Assembly (NCBI RefSeq): GCF_001571365.1
Contig: NZ_BCTQ01000001.1
Span: 310,001 to 374,000, forward strand
Direction of reading: 5' to 3'
DNA: 64,000 nt
Source of the DNA: Achromobacter denitrificans NBRC 15125
GTDB lineage: Bacteria; Pseudomonadota; Gammaproteobacteria; Burkholderiales; Burkholderiaceae_B
Shown here piece by piece: positions 1 to 7,822 of this stretch; the stretch's first letter is position 1; every line of letters starts with the position of its first letter. The notes beneath the pieces are model-generated. The model did not search any database and was not told the DNA's origin. It saw only the letters and a list, made by a program, of their open reading frames with translations. A program made the translations under genes and the position numbers.

Positions 1-896
1 TGGAACCGGGCCAGCGCCTCGGCGTCGCCGATGAAGGAAATGAAGTTGCTTTGCGCCAGGAAGTCGCGGGTCTTGGGCTCGGCGTAGATCGCCAGCAGGG
101 CATCCTGCAAGGTCTTGACGACCGGGGCGGGCGTCTTGGCGGGCGCGAACATGGCCCACCAGGCCACCTTGAAGAAATCCTTGTACCCAAGCTCCTGCAG
201 GGTCGGCACGTCCGGCGCGCTGGCCAGCCGTTCGTGGGTCGTCACCGCCAGCAGCCGCAGCTTGCCCGCCTGCACCAGGGCCTGCGCGCCGCTGTACTCC
301 GCGATCACGAAGTCCACCTGCTTGCCCGCCAGATCGTTGAGCGCCGGGCCCGCCCCCTTGTAGGAAATGCCGTTGGCGCTGGCCTGCGCGAGCGAGAGGA
401 ACCACTCGGTGGCGATCTGGTAGGTGGCGCTGCCCGCGCCGTAGTTCAGCTTTTTCGGCTCTTTCTTCGCGGCCGCCACCAGGTCCGCCACGGACTTGTA
501 GGGCGAATCCCGGTAGACGTAGAAGCCCATCGGCGCCTGCGCCAGCACCGCTACCGGCGCCAGATCGGTCAGCGGGTCGTAGGGCAGCTTGGCGAAAGCC
601 GCCACGTTGGTCGCCACCGGCGCGTTGGCCGCCAGCAGCAGCGTGTACCCATCGGGAGCGGCCGACACCACCGTCTGGGTGGCGATGATGCCGCTTGCGC
701 CCGGCCGGTTCTCGGCGATCACGGGCTGGCCCAGCCTGGCCTCCAGCTGGCGGGCGGTATAGCGCGCCAGCGTGTCGGTGCCGGTGCCCGGCGGATACGG
801 GACGATCAGCCGGATGGGCTTGTCGGGAAAGGCGTAGCTTGCCTGCGCGCCCACGGCGAGCGTGACGCCGATGAGCAGCTTGATCAATCGTTTCAT
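1..896 (-). CDS. Bug-family tripartite tricarboxylate transporter substrate-binding protein (C-terminus cut by window edge)
   Basis: Periplasmic solute receptor of the Bug/TctC family, which binds small carboxylates or related acids. About 298 codons are visible and the C-terminus lies outside the window. A Sec signal peptide (MKRLIKLLIG start, cleavage after AQAS/YA) precedes the family hallmarks: a P-loop-like GTGTDTLARY segment, QPVIAENRPGASG and AAPDGYTLLL. It is the last visible gene of a run with the quinone reductase and crotonase upstream (64 bases between genes), under the TetR-type operator at 2775-2793. It probably supplies the acid handled by that operon. The ligand is unknown, and no TctA/TctB genes are nearby. 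Confidence 0.9.
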   Translation of the reverse strand, partial: MKRLIKLLIGVTLAVGAQASYAFPDKPIRLIVPYPPGTGTDTLARYTARQLEARLGQPVIAENRPGASGIIATQTVVSAAPDGYTLLLAANAPVATNVAAFAKLPYDPLTDLAPVAVLAQAPMGFYVYRDSPYKSVADLVAAAKKEPKKLNYGAGSATYQIATEWFLSLAQASANGISYKGAGPALNDLAGKQVDFVIAEYSGAQALVQAGKLRLLAVTTHERLASAPDVPTLQELGYKDFFKVAWWAMFAPAKTPAPVVKTLQDALLAIYAEPKTRDFLAQSNFISFIGDAEALARF

Positions 897-960
897 GTCT
901 CCAGCTCCTTTGATAGTGCTTTGTCGTCGGTTGTTGGAATACGGGTCTGAGCGCCCGTTG

Positions 961-1971
961 TCAGGGGGATGCTTGCGGATGCAGGGCCACGCGGCCGATC
1001 ACTTCGCGCGAGGCCAGCACGGCCAGCGCCTCGGCATAGGATTCCAGCGGGAAGGTGCGCTGCGTGCGGGGCTTCAGCGCGCCCTCGACCACCCAGTCGA
1101 ACAAGGTCGCGAACGCGGCCCGCACCGCGGGGCGGCGCTCGGGCGGAAGCGGCACCCGGCCCCACCCCATGTAATAGCCCCAGTAGATGCCGATGGCCGT
1201 GGCATTTTTCACCAGTAGAAGGTTGGCGGGAATCTGCGGGATGTCGCCGCCGGCGAAGCCCATGGGGATCAGCCGCCCTTCCGGCGCCACGCAGCGCAAC
1301 GACTCCTCGAAGACTTTCCCGCCCACCGGATCGAAGATCACGTCGGCGCCGCGCCCACCGGTCAGCGCCAGCACGGCGTCGCGGAAGTCGCCGTCGCGGT
1401 AGTTCAGTCCTTCGTCGGCGCCATGCGCCCGCGCCGCATCGAGCTTGGCTTGCGTGCTGGCGCAGGCGATCACTCGCGCGCCCAGTCTCTTGGCGATCTC
1501 GATCGCCGCCAGCCCGCTGCCCCCGCTGGCGCCATGCACCAGCACGGTCTCGCCGGGCTGCAACTGCGCGCGCCAGCGCAGCGCGCCATAGGCCGTCGCA
1601 TAAATGGTCGGAAACTGCACCGCGCTGTCGAAATCGACGCCCTCGGGCAGGGCGAACGTGGTGTCCACCGGCGCTACCACCTCGCTGGCATAGCCGCCCG
1701 AACGCACGCCGGCGACCACCCGGTCGCCGGGGCGGAACAGGGTCACGCCCGGCGCGCATTCGGTGACGATGCCCGCGACCTCGGTGCCCGGGGTCAGGGG
1801 CAGTGGCGGCCGGTTCTGGTGCTTGCCCTGCAGGACCAGCAGATTGGCGAAGCTCACGCCGCAGGAATGCACGGCGATACGCACGCCGTCCGGAATCATC
1901 GCGGGCGCGGCGCAAGTCTCCACCCCGACCTGGGCGGGATCGTCCAGCCCTCGGCAAACAACGGCTCGCAT
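961..1971 (-). CDS. Zinc-free MDR family NADPH:quinone oxidoreductase / enoyl reductase
   Basis: Medium-chain dehydrogenase/reductase of the quinone oxidoreductase (zeta-crystallin-like) subfamily, 336 residues. The N-terminal GroES-like domain carries PLTPGTEVAGIV. The Rossmann nucleotide site VHGASGGSGLAAIEIAKRLG follows near residue 140, and no catalytic zinc cysteines are visible. A GTG two codons upstream (1977) is possible, but AGGAG sits 6 bases before the ATG at 1971, so that start is chosen. It lies 8 bases after the crotonase stop, so the two are probably co-translated. In this CoA-linked context it may reduce an enone or enoyl-CoA rather than a free quinone; that part is inference. 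Confidence 0.85.
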   Translation of the reverse strand: MRAVVCRGLDDPAQVGVETCAAPAMIPDGVRIAVHSCGVSFANLLVLQGKHQNRPPLPLTPGTEVAGIVTECAPGVTLFRPGDRVVAGVRSGGYASEVVAPVDTTFALPEGVDFDSAVQFPTIYATAYGALRWRAQLQPGETVLVHGASGGSGLAAIEIAKRLGARVIACASTQAKLDAARAHGADEGLNYRDGDFRDAVLALTGGRGADVIFDPVGGKVFEESLRCVAPEGRLIPMGFAGGDIPQIPANLLLVKNATAIGIYWGYYMGWGRVPLPPERRPAVRAAFATLFDWVVEGALKPRTQRTFPLESYAEALAVLASREVIGRVALHPQASP

Positions 1972-1979
1972 GGCCACTC

Positions 1980-2750
1980 CTATTCAGTCTCGGGCAAGGC
2001 GCCGTGGCGGCCCGCGCCCTGTTGGAAACGTTGCGCGCCCGCCCGCGCTTCGAGCCGGCGCGCCTCGGCGGCATAGGCCATTTCGGCCGCCACCGCCTCG
2101 CCCTCGGACATGCCGGCCTGCGCGTAGGCCGATTGCCGGTCGGAGCGCATGGCGATCTGGGGGAACTGCGCCATCTGGTGCGCCAGCGCCTCCGCCTCGG
2201 CGCGCGCGCGCCCATCGGGCACGAGCCGGCTCACCAGCCCGTAGCGCTCGGCCTCGGCCGCCGACACGATGCGGGCCGTCAACAGCATGTCCAGCGCGCG
2301 GCTCATGCCGATCAGCCGGGGCAGGCGCACGGTGGTGCCGTCGCTCATGGGCACGCCCCAGCGCCGCGACAGCACCGCGAAGGAGGCGCTCTCCTCCGCG
2401 ATCCGCAGGTCGCACCACAAGGCCACGCCCAGGCCGCCGGCGCAGGCATGCCCGGCCACCGCCGCGATCACCGGCTTGGACAGCGGCGCGTGCAGCGGCC
2501 CTTCCGGGCTGCCCGCCCACGGCTCGTAGTCGGTGCCGCCGGCCAGTTCCTTGAGGTCCGCGCCGGAACAGAAGGCGCCGCCCGCGCCGCACAGCACGGC
2601 CACGCGTGCCTGCTCGTCGGCGTCGAATTCACGCAGGGCCCGGGCCAGGCCGGCGGCCGCCTCGCGGTCCAGCGCATTGCGCACTTCGGGCCGGTTGATG
2701 ATCACCGTCGTCACAAAGCCGGTGCGTTCCACCAGGATTTTCGGAGCCAT
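1980..2750 (-). CDS. Enoyl-CoA hydratase/isomerase (crotonase) family protein
   Basis: Crotonase-fold enzyme of 256 residues acting on an acyl-CoA in the cytosol. The two oxyanion-hole segments are clear: GAGGAFCSGADLKEL (about residues 55-69) and GHACAGGLGVAL (about 100-111). The region normally holding the hydratase glutamates reads RRWGVPMSDGTTVRLPRLIG, without an obvious PE motif, so hydratase, isomerase or hydrolase activity cannot be decided. It is the first gene of the crotonase, MDR reductase and Bug run. Its promoter region carries a palindromic operator shared with the CoA-transferase gene, and it follows the terminator of the TetR gene. Confidence 0.85.
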   Translation of the reverse strand: MAPKILVERTGFVTTVIINRPEVRNALDREAAAGLARALREFDADEQARVAVLCGAGGAFCSGADLKELAGGTDYEPWAGSPEGPLHAPLSKPVIAAVAGHACAGGLGVALWCDLRIAEESASFAVLSRRWGVPMSDGTTVRLPRLIGMSRALDMLLTARIVSAAEAERYGLVSRLVPDGRARAEAEALAHQMAQFPQIAMRSDRQSAYAQAGMSEGEAVAAEMAYAAEARRLEARAGAQRFQQGAGRHGALPETE

Positions 2751-2774
2751 AGATCGCTGTCGTCCTGTTATTTA

Positions 2775-2793
2775 AATAATACCGATTAGTATC
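2775..2793 (-). promoter_or_regulatory. Putative TetR-type operator over the crotonase promoter
   Basis: The plus-strand sequence AATAATACCGATTAGTATC matches 15 of 19 positions of the site at 4688-4706. Its arms form an interrupted palindrome (ATA.TA...TA.TAT). It sits 24 bases before the crotonase ATG, in an AT-rich stretch unlike the surrounding coding DNA. The TetR gene encoded between the two sites is the obvious candidate regulator (inference). Confidence 0.6.
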
Positions 2794-2804
2794 AAAACTG
2801 ATTC

Positions 2805-2839
2805 AAAAAAACCGCGCGGCCCAAGACGGCACGCGCGGT
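2805..2839 (-). terminator. Rho-independent terminator of the TetR gene
   Basis: An 8-bp perfect stem (ACCGCGCG with CGCGCGGT) and 13-base loop, read on the minus strand, is followed by seven T residues. It lies just past the TetR stop codon. It separates the CoA-transferase/TetR transcript from the crotonase operon, so the latter needs its own promoter. Confidence 0.8.
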
Positions 2840-2846
2840 CCGGCGT

Positions 2847-3488
2847 TCAGCGAGGATGCGGCAGCAACGCGCTGACGGCGAAACCGGCCAGCTCGTCGGC
2901 GACATGCCCGCGGTCTTTCGCGGTTTCGTTCTTGCGCGGGTGATACCAGCGCGACGTCCAGTTCAATGCGCCGAGCAGCGGCTTGACCAGCAGCTTGGGA
3001 TCCATCGAACGGAAATCTCCCGACGCCACTCCTTCTTCGATCACGCGCACGTACAAGGCTTCGTTCGCGGCCCGCAACTTGAGTATCTCTTCCAGCTCGG
3101 CGCGCTCGGAGGCCGTGGTGCGGCCCGTCAGGTGCAGTTCCAGGCCTTGCGCGGCGACGCGCAGATAAGCCAGGTGTTCCATCATCAACAGCGTGTGGTC
3201 GTGCGCCATCCCGCGCAGGCGCGCGGCGGGCCGGCCGTCGGCCAGGGCGTGGGGCTCGATCGCCTCGCGCGTCAACTCCATCGCGCGCCGCTGCACGGCG
3301 AAGAACAGCGCCGACTTGTTGCGGTAGTAGTAATAGATGATGCCCTTGGTCGCGCCATAGGCCTCGCTGATGTCATCGAGCGAGGCCGCGGAAAATCCCA
3401 GGTTCATGAACACGGACGCGGCCGCGTCGAGAATCGCGAGGCGCTTCTCTATGCCTTCCGTGCTGTCGATCAGGCTGGGCCGTCCCAT
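2847..3488 (-). CDS. TetR/AcrR family transcriptional regulator
   Basis: One-component repressor of 213 residues. The N-terminal helix-turn-helix domain (residues about 15-65) shows RLAILDAAASVFMNLGFSA, SLDDISEAYGATKGIIYYYY and RNKSALF, all typical of TetR. The helical C-terminal domain would bind the inducer, probably an acyl-CoA judging from the neighbours. It lies 33 bases after the CoA-transferase stop and is probably co-transcribed with it, so an operator at that promoter would give autoregulation. A second matching operator lies downstream at the crotonase promoter. Confidence 0.9.
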   Translation of the reverse strand: MGRPSLIDSTEGIEKRLAILDAAASVFMNLGFSAASLDDISEAYGATKGIIYYYYRNKSALFFAVQRRAMELTREAIEPHALADGRPAARLRGMAHDHTLLMMEHLAYLRVAAQGLELHLTGRTTASERAELEEILKLRAANEALYVRVIEEGVASGDFRSMDPKLLVKPLLGALNWTSRWYHPRKNETAKDRGHVADELAGFAVSALLPHPR

Positions 3489-3521
3489 GGTGTCCTTGTG
3501 GCGAGATTCAAAGGCGAAATT

Positions 3522-4658
3522 CTACCCTCGGGCCCGCCCGCCGAATTCGGCGCGGATGGCCTGCGTGTGGGCGCCCACGGCCGGCACCTCGCCGAGTTGC
3601 CGCGGCTCCCCGCGCACCTGGACCGGCGGGGCGACGATGGACGCCTCGCCATGCGCGGTGCGCACCTCCACGCGACGCAGGTGCGGGTGGCTCGACAATT
3701 CCTTGACGCCGTTGACGGAAGCGTAGGCGATCTTGGCCTGTGTCAGGCGCCGCCGCAGTTCGGCCACATCCATCCCGCCCAGCACGGACTCGATCCCCGC
3801 CTTCAATTCCTCCGCATGCCGCACACGGTCCTGGTTGCTGCGGTAGCGCGCGTCCTCGACCCATTCGGGCCGTTCCAGGACCTCGGTGGCGAAACGGCGC
3901 CACTCGCCGTCGTTCTGCACGCCGATCAGGAGCTGCTGCCCATCGCCGCAGGCGAATGCGCCGTAGGGAGCGATGGTGGGGTGCCCCAGGCCCACGCGCG
4001 GCCATACCGTGCCAGCGTAGTCGTAGTGCAGCAAGGGCACGGTCATCCAGTCGGCCATCGCGTCGAACAGCGACACGTGCAGGGCGCTGCCCTCCCCGGT
4101 GCGTTCACGCTGCAACAGCGCTTCCAGGATGGCCGCGTGCGCGTACATGCCGGTGCCGATGTCGCAGGCGGAAATGCCGATGCGCCCGGGCGCCTCCGGC
4201 GTGCCGGTCACCGAAGCGATGCCGGACTCGGCCTGTACCAGCAGGTCATAGGCGCGCATGTCGGCGTACGGCCCCGTCTCGCCATAGCCGGTGATGTCGC
4301 AGGTGATCAGGCGGGGATTCGCGGCGCGCATTTCCTGCCAGCCGAAACCCGCGCGCGCCGCCGCGCCCGGGCCGAGGTTCTGGATCAGCACGTCGGCCTG
4401 CAGGATCAGCGTGCGCAGCAAGGCCAGGTCGTCGGGCTGGGCGAAATCCAGCACGATGGACTCCTTGCCGCGGTTGAGCCACACGAAATACGTGCTGTCG
4501 CCCATGACCGCGCCATCGTAGCCGCGCGCGAAATCGCCGGCGGCGCGTTCGATCTTGATCACCCGCGCGCCGGCATCGGCCAGGCGCGACGAGGCATAAG
4601 GCGCCGCGGCCGCCTGTTCCACGGCGATCACCAACAGACCATCCAAAGGCAAGGCCAT
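3522..4658 (-). CDS. Family III CoA-transferase (CaiB/BaiF)
   Basis: Cytosolic enzyme that moves CoA between carboxylic acids, 378 residues. Family features seen: SSRLADAGARVIKIER near the N-terminus, ADVLIQNLGPGAAARAGFGW, the GYGETGPYADMRAYDLL block whose Asp is the acyl-carrying residue in the family, and SACDIGTGMYAHAAILEALL. The start ATG has GGAG 9 bases upstream. It is the first gene of the unit with the TetR regulator and probably activates the acid supplied by the Bug protein for the crotonase and reductase downstream. A palindromic operator overlaps its predicted -10 box. Confidence 0.9.
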   Translation of the reverse strand: MALPLDGLLVIAVEQAAAAPYASSRLADAGARVIKIERAAGDFARGYDGAVMGDSTYFVWLNRGKESIVLDFAQPDDLALLRTLILQADVLIQNLGPGAAARAGFGWQEMRAANPRLITCDITGYGETGPYADMRAYDLLVQAESGIASVTGTPEAPGRIGISACDIGTGMYAHAAILEALLQRERTGEGSALHVSLFDAMADWMTVPLLHYDYAGTVWPRVGLGHPTIAPYGAFACGDGQQLLIGVQNDGEWRRFATEVLERPEWVEDARYRSNQDRVRHAEELKAGIESVLGGMDVAELRRRLTQAKIAYASVNGVKELSSHPHLRRVEVRTAHGEASIVAPPVQVRGEPRQLGEVPAVGAHTQAIRAEFGGRARG

Positions 4659-4687
4659 TTCCGTCTCCGATCCAGCGTTCTTTTTTT

Positions 4688-4706
4688 AATGCTACCGCGT
4701 AGTATC
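4688..4706 (-). promoter_or_regulatory. Putative TetR-type operator within the CoA-transferase promoter
   Basis: The plus-strand sequence AATGCTACCGCGTAGTATC has a palindromic core CTAC-CGC-GTAG and is shared with 2775-2793. On the minus strand a plausible promoter spans it: -35 TTGTGA at 4712-4717, a 17-base spacer, and -10 TAGCAT at 4689-4694. A bound repressor would cover the -10 element. The site ends 29 bases before the start codon. Confidence 0.6.
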
Positions 4707-4833
4707 AGAATTCACAATACCGGGCGGATTGGCATCAGACTGTCATATCCGCCGGCGATACTGGCGGCGCAGTGCGCGCGCTCCCGGGCCATGCCCTGGG
4801 GAAAGCCCGGATATCCATATGAAAGGTAAATCG

Positions 4834-4862
4834 TTGGCGCGCATTCCCGGCCGGCTTACGAT
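4834..4862 (+). promoter_or_regulatory. Possible sigma-70 promoter for the small ORF
   Basis: TTGGCG at 4834-4839 and TACGAT at 4857-4862 are separated by exactly 17 bases, 43 bases upstream of the small ORF start. Each hexamer matches consensus at four of six positions, so this is weak evidence. Confidence 0.3.
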
Positions 4863-4905
4863 GCCAGCCATATACCGGGCCAGGAGCCCGCAGAAAGGTC
4901 CCTCC

Positions 4906-5085
4906 ATGCAACGCTTGATATCCCCGATCCTGAGCCGCCGCCCCGCGCTGCTCGCCGGCCCGCGCAGCTCGCGGCGCTACGACGCCGTCGTCTCGCTGCA
5001 GGCCTACCGCGAAGCGCGCCTGCTGCGCGAATCCGCCCAGCGCATCCTCGCCGTCTCCGCCCGCTACATGCTGCCGGGCGCCTGA
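4906..5085 (+). CDS. Small basic protein of unknown function (59 aa)
   Basis: I do not recognise this protein. The ATG at 4906 has AAAGG about 9 bases upstream and a possible promoter at 4834-4862. The product is Arg/Ala/Leu-rich (PILSRRPALLAGPRSSRRYD near the N-terminus, then an amphipathic stretch rich in REARLLRESAQRI) with no signal peptide or membrane segment. Its 3' end converges on the GrpB gene with 7 bases between stops. The frame could be read further upstream, but the ATG at 4906 has the best ribosome binding site. It could also be non-coding. Confidence 0.45.
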   Translation: MQRLISPILSRRPALLAGPRSSRRYDAVVSLQAYREARLLRESAQRILAVSARYMLPGA

Positions 5086-5092
5086 GCGCGCC

Positions 5093-5680
5093 TCACAGAA
5101 AGCCCGCCGCGCGGAACATGCGCGCATAGATCTCGCGCACGGTCGCTTCCTTGCGTTTGTTGTAAGCCATCACTTCCATCACCCCGCCGGCCGCGGCCTG
5201 CTTGGCCCGCGCGTACCGGTCACGGTCTTCGTCATGCCCGCGCAGCCAGTCGCGAAACATCCGGTGCCGGATGTTCTCGGGGCAGTCCGGGCCGAACACA
5301 TGCAGGTTCACGCCCGGCGCGTCGCGCTGCAGCAGCCGGTGCTGGTGCCAGGACGGTTCCCGCAGCACCAGGACGTAGCCGATCGCCTCCAGCGCGGGCA
5401 CGTAGGCGCCCTCTCGCGTCGGATCGGCCACCGTCAGGTCGATATCGATCACGGGCTTGGCCGCGAGGCCCGGCACGGCCGTCGATCCCATATGCTCCAC
5501 GTCCAGCGCCGCCGGCCCCAGCGCCTCGCGTATCCGCGCCTCCAGCTCGCCAAAGCGCCGCGGCCACGCGGGATCGTAGGGCACGACCTCGACGGGCGCA
5601 GGCGCGGGCTTGCCGCGGACCCAGGGGTCTTCGTCCGGGTCCGAGTCGTAGTGCTTCATGATGGCTGCGGGCGTGGCCAT
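5093..5680 (-). CDS. GrpB family protein (UPF0157, nucleotidyltransferase-like)
   Basis: Cytosolic protein of 195 residues with the GrpB fold, related to minimal nucleotidyltransferases. Seen in order: VEVVPYDPAWPRRF, LDVEHMGSTAVPGLAAKPVI with the IDIDLTV acidic pair, HQHRLLQRD, NLHVFGPDCPENIRHRMFRD and AYNKRKEATVREIYARM. All are standard GrpB signatures. The biochemical role of the family is poorly defined. It lies 35 bases downstream of the IclR gene on the same strand and could be read through from that operon, although nothing links it to acid catabolism. Confidence 0.85.
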   Translation of the reverse strand: MATPAAIMKHYDSDPDEDPWVRGKPAPAPVEVVPYDPAWPRRFGELEARIREALGPAALDVEHMGSTAVPGLAAKPVIDIDLTVADPTREGAYVPALEAIGYVLVLREPSWHQHRLLQRDAPGVNLHVFGPDCPENIRHRMFRDWLRGHDEDRDRYARAKQAAAGGVMEVMAYNKRKEATVREIYARMFRAAGFL

Positions 5681-5715
5681 GCCTTCATTCCTCCTGCCCG
5701 CAGCGCCGCCCCGTA

Positions 5716-6591
5716 TCAGGCCTCATCCGGCACGCTCATGGCCTTGCGGATTTTCTCGGCCACTTCCACCAGTTGCGGACCGTAGACTTCCTGCAGCTCG
5801 CGTTCCGGCAGCAGATAGGCCGCCCCGCCCAGATTCAGGCCATACAAGCTGCCGTCGGACAAGCGTATGGCGGTGCCGGCCCCATGGATGTAGCTTTGCC
5901 ATTCACCCAGCGAGGTGCAGAAGCCGTAGCGGTCCATGTCGCGCATGGCTTTTTGCAGGCCGACCATGGCAGTCGCCCAGTCCGCGCCGAATTGGGGTTG
6001 CAGCACTTCCAGCAGGCGCTCGCGCTCGCCCTCTTCCATGCGGGCCAGATAGGCGCGCCCCATGGCGCTGGTGATGACGGGGATGCGCGAGCCGTTGAAC
6101 AGGCGCAGGCCGATCAGGCCCGAGCCTTCGCAGGTTTCGATGTACAGCATCATGCGCTTGTGCAGAATGCCCAAACCGACGTTGCCGTTGCTGCGGTCGG
6201 CGAGTTCCTGCATGAGGGGCGCCGCCACTTTGCGTATGTTGCGGCGGGCCAGCGCGACCTGCCCCAGCGCCAGCGTGCTGCTGCCCAGCTCGTAGTTTTC
6301 CTGGCGAGGATTGAATTCCAGATAGCCGAGACGGCACAAGGTATAGGCCAGGCGCGAAACGGTGGCGGCCGGCATCCCGGTGCGCTCGGACAATTCGCGG
6401 TTGCCCAGCGGGCCTTCGCGGGGCCGGAAAGCCTTGAGGATATCGAGGCCGCGCGCCAGGGCGACGACGAATTGCCGGTCGGAACTGTCTTTCAAGTCGT
6501 CGGGGGCAACCGAGGGGCCGGCGGAGCCGGCATCCATCGCCTTGCGGCGCCGGCCCTTCGCGGGCGCAGGGTTGGGGTCAGTCTTGCTCAT
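5716..6591 (-). CDS. IclR family transcriptional regulator
   Basis: DNA-binding regulator of 291 residues. A charged N-terminal extension of about 40 residues precedes the winged helix-turn-helix (FVVALARGLDILKAFRP, LSERTGMPAATVSRLAYTLC, about residues 40-105). The IclR effector-binding domain follows (SAMGRAYLARMEEGERERLL). It is the last gene of the SDR-to-IclR operon, 54 bases after the racemase-like gene. Two IclR-consensus palindromes in the divergent promoter region at 12037-12159 are the likely targets, which would give autoregulation together with control of the MaoC-Bug unit. Confidence 0.9.
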   Translation of the reverse strand: MSKTDPNPAPAKGRRRKAMDAGSAGPSVAPDDLKDSSDRQFVVALARGLDILKAFRPREGPLGNRELSERTGMPAATVSRLAYTLCRLGYLEFNPRQENYELGSSTLALGQVALARRNIRKVAAPLMQELADRSNGNVGLGILHKRMMLYIETCEGSGLIGLRLFNGSRIPVITSAMGRAYLARMEEGERERLLEVLQPQFGADWATAMVGLQKAMRDMDRYGFCTSLGEWQSYIHGAGTAIRLSDGSLYGLNLGGAAYLLPERELQEVYGPQLVEVAEKIRKAMSVPDEA

Positions 6592-6645
6592 GGGGAGGTC
6601 CGAATTCAGGCGTATGAGTCTAGCAGACGGGTCGGGCGTTTCGGC

Positions 6646-7797
6646 CTAGGCGCCAGGGCCGACGGCGGGATTGCCTTGCCACCGGGAAATGGCGGCGTCA
6701 GACCAGCCCCAGTCGCGCAGACATTGCTCGTAGCGGCTATTGACGGGCTCGGGTGGACGGGGCGTGGCCGCGGGAGTGCCGCCGAAGCGCGGCGCCGGCG
6801 CGGGCTGGACCACGCCGTCGATATCGATGAAGGTGCCGCGGGCCCGGTTGTGGGGATGAGCCGGCGCATCGGCGATCGACAGGACGGGCGCGACACAGGC
6901 ATCCGTGCCATCGAAGACCGCGCACCATTGCGCCTGGGTGCGCGTCGCGATACGCGCCGCGATCTCCTCCCGCAAAGCGTCCCAGCCGGCTCGCGGGTCG
7001 CCGGAAATGGAATCGCCGCCCATTTCCAGTTTGTCGAAAAAGACCCTGCGAAAGCGCGTCTCGATGGGCGCGATGGACAGGTATTTGCCATCGGCGCAGC
7101 GGTAAACGTCGTAGTACGGCGCGCCGGAGTCCAGCACGTTGGTGCCGCGCTCGGGATTGAGCAGGCCCGCGGCGGCCATGCCGAAAAACGGCGTCATGAG
7201 CGAGGCGGCCCCATCGACCATGGCCGCATCGACCACCTGCCCCTTGCCGCCGCCACGCGCCGCGAACACCGCCGCCATGACTCCCAGGGCCAGGTACAGG
7301 GCGCCCCCGCCCAAATCGCCCACCAGGTTCAGGGGCGGCGTGGGCGGCTGCCCCTGGCGGCCGATGGCATTGAGCGCGCCGGTCATGGCGATGTAGTTGA
7401 GGTCGTGTCCAGCCATGGCGGCGTAGGGGCCGGTCTGCCCCCATCCGGTCATTCGGCCATAGGCCAGCCGGGGATTGCGCGCCAGGCACGGCTCCGGCCC
7501 GAACCCCATCCGCTCCATGGTGCCGGGGCGGAAGCCTTCAAGCAGCGCATCGGCGGAGTCGAGCAACTCCATGGCGAAACGCGCGCCGTCGGGCGCTTTC
7601 AGGTCGACGCTGACGCTGGGACGATTGCGCATCAGCAGGTTGTACTTGAGCGGGCGCTCCACGCCGAGGTCGGCCGCGGGCTGCTGCCGTTCCAGCCGTA
7701 TGACGGTGGCGCCCAGGTCGGCCAGCAGCATGCCGCACATCGGGACCGGACCGATGGCCGGGAACTCCACGACTTTCAGTCCAGCCAGGGGACCCAT
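6646..7797 (-). CDS. CaiB/BaiF family protein, alpha-methylacyl-CoA racemase-like
   Basis: Member of the family III CoA-transferase superfamily, 383 residues, but its motifs are those of alpha-methylacyl-CoA racemase (AMACR): FRPGTMERMGFGPE, MTGWGQTGPYAAMAGHDLNY (the GHD-NY block containing the racemase His) and LVGDLGGGALYLALGVMAAV. The likely role is interconversion of 2-methylacyl-CoA epimers during branched-chain beta-oxidation. The ATG at 7797 is chosen over 7821 because AAGGAG sits 6 bases before it. It is 25 bases downstream of the MaoC gene. CoA-transferase activity remains possible. Confidence 0.85.
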   Translation of the reverse strand: MGPLAGLKVVEFPAIGPVPMCGMLLADLGATVIRLERQQPAADLGVERPLKYNLLMRNRPSVSVDLKAPDGARFAMELLDSADALLEGFRPGTMERMGFGPEPCLARNPRLAYGRMTGWGQTGPYAAMAGHDLNYIAMTGALNAIGRQGQPPTPPLNLVGDLGGGALYLALGVMAAVFAARGGGKGQVVDAAMVDGAASLMTPFFGMAAAGLLNPERGTNVLDSGAPYYDVYRCADGKYLSIAPIETRFRRVFFDKLEMGGDSISGDPRAGWDALREEIAARIATRTQAQWCAVFDGTDACVAPVLSIADAPAHPHNRARGTFIDIDGVVQPAPAPRFGGTPAATPRPPEPVNSRYEQCLRDWGWSDAAISRWQGNPAVGPGA

Positions 7798-7822
7798 TGC
7801 TTTCTCCTTGTGCCCGGTCATG

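Noticed and set aside
2856-4829. Very long open frame antisense to the TetR and CoA-transferase genes
   Set aside because: It overlaps two well-supported genes and its composition is that of a high-GC shadow frame (Arg/Gly/His-rich, no family motif). The same applies to the long antisense frames at 5773-8139 and 48291-50891.
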